Assembly: GCA_903829855.1 (NCBI GenBank) | Contig: CAIKRN010000169.1 | Coordinates: 1 to 7,859, forward strand | Length of the DNA stretch: 7,859 bases | Source: an uncultured Opitutia bacterium | GTDB taxonomy: Bacteria; Verrucomicrobiota; Verrucomicrobiia; Opitutales; UBA953 | Reading direction: 5' to 3' | Shown: positions 1 through 5,260 of the stretch, piece after piece | Numbering within the stretch: the stretch's first letter is position 1 | Layout of the letters: each line of letters starts with the position of its first letter | Notes under the pieces: model-generated | What the model saw: only the letters and a program-made list of their open reading frames with translations | Databases searched by the model: none | Told to the model about the DNA's origin: nothing | Made by a program: the position numbers and the translations under genes

Positions 1-603
1 CCCCACACCCTCGGGCACGCCCGCCATGAGTACCATCGAGCCCGCCCGACCCGTTAACATCTCCAACGCCAAAGGTGGCGCGACACGTTGACGGACATCC
101 GGACGAAACGCCCGCCCCTCTAAAACGATCCCCTGGAATATCTCCGTCACCATTGTTCGATCCGGCGAGCAAACCGCGGGGGTGATCAGCTCCGAGCGAG
201 CGGCAGGCACGAGGTCATTCCAATTCAATGCCGAACTCCTCGCTTCCTTGGCGAAAGCATTGTTCAGCTGCTCAAGGGTAAGTTGCTCAATAGGATTACG
301 GCGATGCACCGCGACCACGACCGCGGCGGTGGCAAAATGAAATTCCGCTAGGGCAATTTTCGAGGTGGTCGTTGGCGCCAGCTCGCCAGGGCGGAGGAAA
401 AGGGCTGCTGCCGGCAAACTTCCCTTAATGAGCGCACGGCGGGCAGGCAGGCTCCCCCCGAAGTCGACGGCGATTTTCCCCTCCGACGCCTTGGCAAGAC
501 CTTGGGCAATCTCGGCCGACAATATATCGGTGCCGCCAAGATCCGCCGCTCCGCCGATACGGGTAAGAGACCAGCAGAGTACCCACGCGAAGAATAATTT
601 CAC
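1..603 (-). CDS. Secreted periplasmic substrate-binding-like protein (PstS/PBP-like), C-terminus cut by window edge
   Basis: An open frame of 201 codons runs from a GTG at 603 to the left edge with no stop. The start is chosen because GTG overlaps the TGA of the upstream regulator gene (GTGA, 600-603), a typical coupled junction. The N-terminus looks like a Sec signal peptide: Lys2, a hydrophobic stretch (LFFAWVLCWSL, residues 3-13) and a small-residue cleavage region around GGAA (17-20). The mature part starts like a PstS-type binding protein (GGTDIL, then a GGSLPARRAL block at 49-58). It continues with FHFATAAVVVAVHRRNP (88-104) and LTLEQLNNAF (108-117) followed by NWNDL (127-131), a pattern seen in phosphate/anion-binding proteins where the solute site and hinge lie. 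It would act in the periplasm, perhaps binding phosphate or another anion or serving as a sensor input. The ligand cannot be assigned. Family assignment is by recognition only; that it is a real secreted gene is much surer than its ligand. Confidence 0.68.
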   Translation of the reverse strand, partial: MKLFFAWVLCWSLTRIGGAADLGGTDILSAEIAQGLAKASEGKIAVDFGGSLPARRALIKGSLPAAALFLRPGELAPTTTSKIALAEFHFATAAVVVAVHRRNPIEQLTLEQLNNAFAKEARSSALNWNDLVPAARSELITPAVCSPDRTMVTEIFQGIVLEGRAFRPDVRQRVAPPLALEMLTGRAGSMVLMAGVPEGVG

Positions 604-1976
604 GCCGTCTCGGGGCCGGGATCCAGCTCGGGCCATTGCAAAAGTTTACGATGAAGGGTACGGCGAGAAATCCCCATAAGCTCCGCCGCCTTTGTGCGAT
701 TACCGCCAGCCGTCGCTAAGGCCTGCTTTAATAGCTGTTTCTCATTCTGCTCCCGATCGAGCATATTCGCCGGAAGCAACGATAGGGCAGGGGAGCTGAC
801 CGACGCCGACTGGGTGAAGCGGGCGTCCAAATCCCCGGCGGCCACCGTTTTACCAGAACGAAGTACGGCGAGATTCTCACACGCGTTGCGCAGCTCGCGG
901 ATATTACCCGGCCAAGCATACCGAACAAATACGGCTTCGGCCTCAGGAGATAGCTTAGCCTGGGCAACCCCGTTCTCCTTGGCAAAGCGTTCGAGGTAAT
1001 GGGCCAAGAGCAGGGGGACATCATCTTGACGCTCACGCAATGGCGGTAGCCGAAGCGGGACAACGGACAGACGGTAATAAAGGTCTTCGCGAAACTTGCC
1101 CTCCTTCACCATCTGGGCGAGATCGCGATTCGTGGCGCAAACAAGCCGCAGGTCCAACGCGATCGGCTTATGCGAGCCAAGCCGTTCGACGGCTCGGGTC
1201 TCCAGAAAGCGGAGGAGCTTAACTTGGGTCGTCGCATCAATTTCCCCAATCTCATCAAGGAAAAGGGTGCCCCCATCGGCCGACTCAAATCGGCCGACGC
1301 GGCGCTCATTGGCCCCCGTAAATGCACCCTTCTCGTGGCCAAAAAGCTCCGACTCCAGAAGGTTGGCGGGGATGGCGGCACAGTGGACGGCCATGAAGGG
1401 TCCCTTCGCGCGCTGGCTCGCCTGATGAATCATCTGGGCAAAAAGCTCTTTGCCGGTGCCCGTCTCACCCAACAGCAATACCGTCGCATTAGAAGATGCC
1501 ACCGACCGCACCTGCTCAATGGAACGTTGGAGCGATGCGGAGGAACCGATGACTTCACCGAGAGAGAATTTACGGTCGAGGCGGGCTTTAAGTGTCACCA
1601 CTTCCTTTTCCGTCGTGCGGGCCTTGAGGCCACGATCCAATAAAATCTCCACTTGGCGAAGATCGACTGGTTTCTGGAGAAACCAGTAGGCCCCATGGCT
1701 CATGGCTTTCACCGCCGTCTCCACGTCTCCATAGGCCGTCATCATGATGCAGACGGGTTGCGTCGATAATTTGAGGGCGCGGTCGATGACCGCCATCCCG
1801 TCTTCGCCCGCCATCCGGAGATCCGTGAGCACGGCATCGGGCGGCACGTCTTGCATGAGTCGAGCCGCCTCGGTGGCATCCTTGGCGACAAAGACCTCAT
1901 AGCGATCCTCCAGGGCGGCGCGGAGACCCTCGCGAGAGTGCTTCTCGTCATCGACGATTAAAACGGTGGGTTTCAT
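600..1976 (-). CDS. NtrC-family sigma-54-dependent response regulator
   Basis: A 458-residue protein with all three NtrC-type modules. The receiver domain (about 1-120) has the acidic pair D9/D10, phospho-acceptor D52 in LTDLRM, T80 and K102 (the KP motif). The AAA+ domain (about 140-375) has Walker A GETGTGKE (170-177), the sigma-54-contacting GAFTGA loop (217-222) inside ESELFGHEKGAFTGA, Walker B GGTLFLDE with D241/E242, an arginine-rich FREDLYYRL segment and a WPGNIREL sensor II motif. The C-terminus carries a Fis-type helix-turn-helix (GGNRTKAAELMGISRRTLHR). Phosphorylation by a partner histidine kinase would let it remodel sigma-54 RNA polymerase at distant enhancers. The ATG at 1976 lies 3 nt after the hemA stop and is preceded by GGAG with 9-nt spacing. 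No kinase gene is visible; it may lie beyond the left edge after the binding protein. The intact GAFTGA argues for a true sigma-54 activator, but the target genes are unknown. Confidence 0.95.
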   Translation of the reverse strand: MKPTVLIVDDEKHSREGLRAALEDRYEVFVAKDATEAARLMQDVPPDAVLTDLRMAGEDGMAVIDRALKLSTQPVCIMMTAYGDVETAVKAMSHGAYWFLQKPVDLRQVEILLDRGLKARTTEKEVVTLKARLDRKFSLGEVIGSSASLQRSIEQVRSVASSNATVLLLGETGTGKELFAQMIHQASQRAKGPFMAVHCAAIPANLLESELFGHEKGAFTGANERRVGRFESADGGTLFLDEIGEIDATTQVKLLRFLETRAVERLGSHKPIALDLRLVCATNRDLAQMVKEGKFREDLYYRLSVVPLRLPPLRERQDDVPLLLAHYLERFAKENGVAQAKLSPEAEAVFVRYAWPGNIRELRNACENLAVLRSGKTVAAGDLDARFTQSASVSSPALSLLPANMLDREQNEKQLLKQALATAGGNRTKAAELMGISRRTLHRKLLQWPELDPGPETA

Positions 1977-1979
1977 AAA

Positions 1980-3020
1980 TCAGGACTCCGGAGTCGCCTG
2001 ATGATTCGCTGCGCCCCAGGCGCGGGCGGCTTTTTCAGCGAGGGCCGCGCGGGCGCGAGAAACTTCCGCGAGGCGCGCCTTAAGATTAGCGTTTGCGACG
2101 CCCGCAAGATCATCGAGATCGCAAAGATAGGTACCATCCAAATGGCGGGCCGTCGCATCAAAATTGCGCGGCACCCCAAGATCGACGAGCAAGAGCGGGC
2201 GACCTTGCCGGCGGCCCGTCATCTCACGCAAAGAATGTGCGTCCAGCAAAGCACGCTCAACGGTGGCACAGCCCACAATGACATCATGGGCGTGGGCTTG
2301 GCGGAGGGCGTCCGCCAGTGAAAGCGAGGCCCCGGAGAATTCTTCGGCCAGGGTGCGTGCATTTTCAAAAGTGCGCGAAGCCACGGAAACCTGTGTTGCC
2401 CCGCGGGAGACCAAAGCTTGAACGACCTGCCGACCGACGTCGCCGGTACCCAGGACAAGAATCCGCGCGTCGGCCAATGTACCGAAGACGCGAACCGCTA
2501 AATCGACCGCCACATTCCCAAGGCTAACTTGGCCTTGGGAAATTCCCGTGTTGGTGCGTGCCCATGCGCCCGCTTGAAAAGCCCGCTGGAAAACGCGGTT
2601 AAGGACGGGGCCAGTCATGCCGCGCGCCAGCGCATCCGCATAAGCATCCTTCACCTGGCCCGCGATTTCCACTTCGCCCACCATCTGAGATTCCAGCCCT
2701 GAGACTACTGCAAAAAGGTGTTCAACCGCCTCCAGCCCGGGCACCGGGCGAAGGTGACGATCCAATGCCTCCGCCGGCGCGCCCGTGGCTTTGATTAACG
2801 CATGCCGGACATGCAGGGCGGCTGCCTCGTCGCCGACGCCGTACGCTTCGAGCCGATTGCAAGTCGCGAGGAGGACGGCTTCGGCTAATCCGGCCTCGCG
2901 AGCGGCCGCATAGAAAATCTCCGCGCCCCCGGCGGGCAAAGTGAAAGCCGCGCGCTCATCAAGCCCCGCGGTGCGATGGGTGGCGCTGAGCGCCACCAGA
3001 TTCTTAGGGCGTTCGCTCAT
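1980..3020 (-). CDS. hemA: Glutamyl-tRNA reductase, short C-terminus
   Basis: This enzyme reduces the glutamyl group of charged tRNA-Glu to glutamate-1-semialdehyde with NADPH, the first committed step of C5-pathway tetrapyrrole synthesis in the cytosol. The catalytic domain shows SATHRTA (12-18) and the nucleophile Cys54 in LLATCNRLEAY. The family signature follows: HLFAVVSGLESQMVGE (101-116), then IAGQVKDAY. The NADPH domain has GTGDVG (191-196), and DLGVPRNFD sits near 278-286. After the YLCDLDDL segment only about 35 residues remain. The protein is 346 residues, while the E. coli enzyme is about 418, so most of the helical dimerisation domain is absent. No frameshift explains this, because the next gene starts 3 nt later. 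The ATG at 3020 overlaps the stop of the HemX-like gene (ATGA, 3017-3020), with no clear Shine-Dalgarno, so initiation probably depends on coupling. Confidence 0.96.
   Translation of the reverse strand: MSERPKNLVALSATHRTAGLDERAAFTLPAGGAEIFYAAAREAGLAEAVLLATCNRLEAYGVGDEAAALHVRHALIKATGAPAEALDRHLRPVPGLEAVEHLFAVVSGLESQMVGEVEIAGQVKDAYADALARGMTGPVLNRVFQRAFQAGAWARTNTGISQGQVSLGNVAVDLAVRVFGTLADARILVLGTGDVGRQVVQALVSRGATQVSVASRTFENARTLAEEFSGASLSLADALRQAHAHDVIVGCATVERALLDAHSLREMTGRRQGRPLLLVDLGVPRNFDATARHLDGTYLCDLDDLAGVANANLKARLAEVSRARAALAEKAARAWGAANHQATPES
1984..1995. repeat. 12-bp perfect palindrome at the hemA 3' end, covering the regulator's ribosome-binding site
   Basis: GACTCCGGAGTC reads the same on both strands. 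It lies in the last hemA codons, and on the minus strand its GGAG is the Shine-Dalgarno-like element 9 nt before the regulator ATG at 1976. Pairing within or between mRNAs could limit regulator translation, or a dimeric protein could bind the DNA. No function is shown. Confidence 0.4.
2515..2541. repeat. 10-bp perfect inverted repeat inside hemA
   Basis: TTCCCAAGGC (2515-2524) and GCCTTGGGAA (2532-2541) are perfect reverse complements around a 7-nt loop. The hemA mRNA would form a stable hairpin here. No T-tract follows on either strand, so it is not an intrinsic terminator. It encodes part of the conserved ISQGQVSLGN segment (160-169), so protein constraint explains some but not necessarily all of the symmetry. 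Confidence 0.5.
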
Positions 3021-3844
3021 CGGGCGCTAGGCAATGAGAAATAGAGAGCGATGAGCGCCGGAATAAAGGCCCAGAGCGAAGCGCGGGCAAAGGACGCACC
3101 AGAGAGTCGGTGGCGGCGCCGCTGCACTGTCACGAAGAGTCCTGCGAGCCAGGCGATAAGCGACGCAGCCAGCTTAGGCAGCGCCACCAAGGCTAAATCA
3201 CGCTGCACCCAATCCGTCGCGCCAATCACCAAAGAAAGTCCGAGCAGCCAGACCGCGGCACCGAGCAACTGGCTACCGATGCGATCCAAGGGCACCAAGG
3301 CGGGGAGGAGGGCATAGATACCTCCAAATTGGCGGCGCTCCAGCGCGCGATGCTGTAGAAGATAAGCGGCGGAGTTTAACGCCTGGGCCGCGAGGACGCA
3401 GTAAGCGAGAATCGCGGCTCCCACGTGCATCGCGATCAGTGGCTTTCCGGTCGCGTCATGCGGCACGAACGGCGCCCACAGAAAAGCGGCGGCGAGTAAA
3501 CAAAGCGCGGAAGCGGTGGCGATCGCCCAAGTCGGCAGACGGTGGTTGAACGTCAGGTCCAAAAAACCGGCCAAGCCGGTGAGCCCCCAGCCGATGGAGA
3601 GTAAGACCTCGGCCGAATCGTTGATGGGCAGGGCATGCGCCCGGAGGCCGTGATAGGCCAGCATCACCGTCAGTGTTAGCCATCCGGCCCGGAGGAGCCA
3701 AAGGCTGGCGGACTTGAGCTGACGGTCATCGTTTCTGGAGCCCCACCAGTCGAGAACCGCGGCGGCTAGAAAAACTGCGGCACAACCCAGCCAACATCCC
3801 TTGGTCAAGGGATAGGCAGAAAGGTCGGCTGCCAGATGGGTCAT
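3017..3844 (-). CDS. HemX/CcsA-like integral membrane protein
   Basis: From the ATG at 3844 this is a 275-residue polytopic membrane protein with about eight hydrophobic segments (roughly 17-33, 48-66, 79-95, 106-124, 138-158, 192-209, 222-240 and 255-270). It resembles the cytochrome c assembly domain family: PINDSAEVLLSIGWGL (73-88), PLIAMHVGAAILAY (135-148) with a conserved His140, and ALVPLDRIGSQLLGAAVWLLGL (182-203). The tryptophan-rich WWD heme-handling motif of true CcsA/ResC cytochrome c synthetases is not visible. That absence, and the position directly before hemA, fits HemX better than CcsA; in Bacillus hemX is a neighbour of hemA and lowers the amount of HemA. An in-frame TTG at 3886 would add 14 hydrophilic residues (289 in all), but its AGGAG lies only 3 nt away. 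The ATG at 3844 overlaps the TGA of a short upstream ORF, which favours it. The stop overlaps the hemA start (ATGA). Confidence 0.85.
   Translation of the reverse strand: MTHLAADLSAYPLTKGCWLGCAAVFLAAAVLDWWGSRNDDRQLKSASLWLLRAGWLTLTVMLAYHGLRAHALPINDSAEVLLSIGWGLTGLAGFLDLTFNHRLPTWAIATASALCLLAAAFLWAPFVPHDATGKPLIAMHVGAAILAYCVLAAQALNSAAYLLQHRALERRQFGGIYALLPALVPLDRIGSQLLGAAVWLLGLSLVIGATDWVQRDLALVALPKLAASLIAWLAGLFVTVQRRRHRLSGASFARASLWAFIPALIALYFSLPSAR
3561..3580 (-). terminator. Intrinsic-terminator-like hairpin inside the HemX-like coding sequence
   Basis: Read on the minus strand, ACCGGC (3580-3575), a TTG loop and GCCGGT (3571-3566) form a perfect 6-bp GC-rich stem, followed directly by five more T residues (3565-3561). 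This is the form of a Rho-independent terminator pointing along the operon. It lies in codons for LTGLAGFLDL, about 265 nt into the gene. Translating ribosomes would mask it, so it may matter only when translation fails. It could also be an accident of codon choice. Confidence 0.25.
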
Positions 3845-3870
3845 GCCTCGATTAGATGTAGGTGTGACAT
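3841..3870 (-). CDS. Candidate 9-residue leader peptide ORF before the HemX-like gene
   Basis: A minus-strand ATG at 3870 is preceded by GGAGG (3884-3880) with 9-nt spacing, the best Shine-Dalgarno in this part of the window. It opens nine codons (MSHLHLIEA), and the TGA overlaps the ATG of the HemX-like gene as ATGA (3844-3841). This frame differs from that of the long ORF. The arrangement suggests ribosomes load on the leader and re-initiate at the downstream ATG. The peptide contains two histidines but no long run of one amino acid as in classical attenuators. That it is translated is inference from sequence alone. The alternative is that GGAGG is internal coding sequence of the TTG-started longer form. 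Confidence 0.35.
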   Translation of the reverse strand: MSHLHLIEA

Positions 3871-3938
3871 TTTGGCAAACCTCCAAAATCTCCTGTTTCC
3901 TTGCAGAATAGGAAAGGTGGGGTAGGGTCGACTTTCTT
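3871..3938. promoter_or_regulatory. Divergent intergenic region with promoter-like elements and a TTTCC/GGAAA dyad
   Basis: This stretch separates the leftward hemX-hemA operon from the rightward DUF5069 operon. An inverted repeat TTTCC-N10-GGAAA spans 3896-3915. On the minus strand it covers a -10-like TATTCT (3910-3905), which would start transcripts near 3898, about 28 nt before the leader ATG; no convincing -35 accompanies it. On the plus strand TTGCAG (3901-3906) and TAGGGT (3923-3928) are spaced 16 bp, a weak sigma-70-like pair that would start transcription only a few bases before the ATG at 3939. The dyad could be an operator shared by both promoters. I see no sigma-54 GG-N10-GC element. 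All promoter calls here are weak. Confidence 0.3.
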
Positions 3939-4394
3939 ATGCCCCACGACCTCTACGATCTCACCCAGCACCCCCCTCGCAGCCCCCGCGTTCGCCTGGG
4001 TGGCTTCGTTATCCTTCCCCGCATGATTGATAAGGCCCGCGCCACCAAAGCCGGCAAGAACGGTGAATACACTTATGCCTGCTCCTTGGACCGCAATGTT
4101 CTCGATTTCCTCGGCGTCGATGCGGATTCACTTAAGGCTCAGATTGACAAGGGTTTAGGAGACGGCGAGATCCTCGCCTGGATGATGGCCAACGCCAAAA
4201 ACCCGCGTCTACCTCAAGAAGTTGCCGCTTTTAGTGCTTTTCACGAACAGCGCGGCCCCAGCGCACCAGGTGGACGGGCTAAGCTTACCGAATACCAATC
4301 TTCAACGCCTGCCGGTGCGAAGCGCGAAGATATTTCCACCTGGTTTGATGTGCTCGATTTAGACGACCATCAGAGCTTCGGCGGTAAGGTCTAA
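3939..4394 (+). CDS. DUF5069 domain protein of unknown function
   Basis: A 151-residue soluble protein with no signal peptide or membrane segment. It starts MPHDLYDLTQHPPRSPRVRLGG and continues with ILPRMIDKARATKAGKNGEY (25-44), CSLDRNVLDFLGV (48-60) and a DGEILAWM helix (76-83). This is the pattern I recognise as DUF5069, a family frequent in Verrucomicrobiota and related phyla and without an established biochemical role. The C-terminal third (SAPGGRAKLTEYQSS and TWFDVLDLDD) is hydrophilic and acidic at the end. The ATG at 3939 is preferred because the conserved N-terminal motif begins immediately; its Shine-Dalgarno is poor, and a near-leaderless transcript is possible. The stop is 2 nt before the phosphatase ATG, so the two are probably co-transcribed. 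Family call from recognition only. Confidence 0.85.
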   Translation: MPHDLYDLTQHPPRSPRVRLGGFVILPRMIDKARATKAGKNGEYTYACSLDRNVLDFLGVDADSLKAQIDKGLGDGEILAWMMANAKNPRLPQEVAAFSAFHEQRGPSAPGGRAKLTEYQSSTPAGAKREDISTWFDVLDLDDHQSFGGKV

Positions 4395-4396
4395 CG

Positions 4397-4861
4397 ATGC
4401 CCCCGGCCGCCAAGCCGAGGAGAGTCCTGTTGGTATGTATGGGGAATATTTGCCGCTCACCGACGGCAGAGGAGGTCCTCCGTTCGAAGGCGACGCGGGC
4501 GTGCCTAGAGGTCCAATTTGATTCAGCGGGCACAGAAAATTATCACATTGGCGAACCGCCCGACCCCCGGTCCATTGAGCACGCCCGAAGGCGCGGGTAC
4601 GAGCTGGGGCACCTGCGGGCGCGGCAGATTTGCGCCGAAGATTTTACTTCATTCGATCTCATCCTCGCCGCCGATGAAATCAACCTCTCCTCCCTCCGGG
4701 TTATTTGCCCGGCAAGCAGGCGAGGCCGGCTTCAGCTACTCCTGGGTGATCATGCTCTGCCGGATCCGTATTATGGCGGAAGTGACGGTTTCGAAAAAGT
4801 GCTAGATATGGTTGAAAAACGGGCAGATTATCTCGTTTCACAATGGTTGAGTGGCAACTGA
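4397..4861 (+). CDS. Low-molecular-weight protein tyrosine phosphatase
   Basis: A 154-residue cytosolic phosphatase of the usual family size. The P-loop CMGNICRS (14-21) supplies nucleophile Cys14 and phosphate-binding Arg20 in the C-X5-R signature, followed by SPTAEEV. The general acid is Asp123 in LPDPYYGG (121-128). The middle has FDSAGTENYHIGEPPDP (41-57) and HARRRGYEL, as expected for this fold. It would hydrolyse phosphotyrosine (possibly phosphoarginine) on protein substrates, often countering bacterial tyrosine kinases or controlling polysaccharide export. No kinase or capsule gene is nearby, so the substrate is unknown. The ATG at 4397 has AAGG 7 nt upstream, inside the end of the DUF5069 gene. 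All catalytic residues are present, so the enzyme should be active. Confidence 0.95.
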   Translation: MPPAAKPRRVLLVCMGNICRSPTAEEVLRSKATRACLEVQFDSAGTENYHIGEPPDPRSIEHARRRGYELGHLRARQICAEDFTSFDLILAADEINLSSLRVICPASRRGRLQLLLGDHALPDPYYGGSDGFEKVLDMVEKRADYLVSQWLSGN

Positions 4862-4879
4862 AAGGTTGCCGACACCTGC

Positions 4880-4898
4880 GGAAAGGCGTTTGCTTTCC
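4880..4898 (+). repeat. GGAAAG/CTTTCC hairpin just before the RelE-fold start
   Basis: GGAAAG (4880-4885) and CTTTCC (4893-4898) are perfect complements with a 7-nt loop, ending 6 nt before the ATG at 4905. The only purine-rich Shine-Dalgarno-like bases, GGAAAGG, lie in the 5' arm. If the hairpin forms, translation of the RelE-fold protein would be restrained. A longer GTG-started reading (4851) would make it coding sequence instead. Confidence 0.35.
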
Positions 4899-4904
4899 CC
4901 ACCG

Positions 4905-5258
4905 ATGTATCAAGTGAATTTCAGCGACCAGGCGATGCGTGAGCTAGCCAAGCTGCCTACCCTGGAGCAGATGGAGGTCGTCGAGGCATTCTCATCGCTG
5001 ACCGCGGAAGAGTTGATTAACGGCACCTCGGAACTAGGTACCGTGCGGCGCGGCGGGCACGTTTACCACCGGCTCCGCGTTGGGGAGTTTCGCATCTACT
5101 TCGAGTCGACGGAAAACTCACTCCTCGCCAACTACGTGTTGCACCGCCACACCTATGCGGACTTCGCTTTTCGCTCGCACCTGCCCTTCCCCGAAGATGA
5201 GGCGAGGATTGAACAAGAAGGCGGTTTTTGGAAATACCTCGACGAACCCAAGTCCTAA
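4905..5258 (+). CDS. RelE/ParE-fold toxin-like protein without adjacent antitoxin
   Basis: From the ATG at 4905 this is 117 residues starting MYQVNFSDQAMRELAKLP, the usual beta strand plus helix opening of RelE/ParE proteins. The core YHRLRVGEFRIYF (54-66) and the ending NYVLHRHTYADF (76-87) place Arg56, Arg58, Arg81 and Tyr84 where RelE-type RNases keep basic and aromatic catalytic residues. A C-terminal tail of about 30 residues (SHLPFPEDEARIEQEGGFWK) extends beyond a minimal RelE. An upstream in-frame GTG at 4851 would add 18 residues overlapping the phosphatase end, but these do not look like the fold. No antitoxin-sized ORF lies on either side; the neighbours are a phosphatase and a lipid synthase in one operon. 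I infer a domesticated or regulatory RelE relative rather than an active toxin-antitoxin pair. Activity is unknown. Confidence 0.8.
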   Translation: MYQVNFSDQAMRELAKLPTLEQMEVVEAFSSLTAEELINGTSELGTVRRGGHVYHRLRVGEFRIYFESTENSLLANYVLHRHTYADFAFRSHLPFPEDEARIEQEGGFWKYLDEPKS

Positions 5259-5260
5259 AC

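Noticed and set aside
1275..1298. Direct repeat ATCGGCCGAC with 14-bp period
   Set aside because: It falls in codons for the conserved VGRFESADGG segment of the regulator, which explains the repeated CGGCCGA by codon choice.
1170..1643. Plus-strand open frame of 157 codons opposite the response regulator gene
   Set aside because: It is antisense to a conserved AAA+ domain, resembles no known family and has no credible ribosome-binding site; it is a by-product of GC-rich codon use.
4851..4904. GTG-started extension of the RelE-fold protein overlapping the phosphatase end
   Set aside because: The extra 18 residues are Pro/Arg-rich, unlike the fold's first strand, and MYQVNFSD at 4905 is a natural RelE-like start, though no strong ribosome-binding site supports either.
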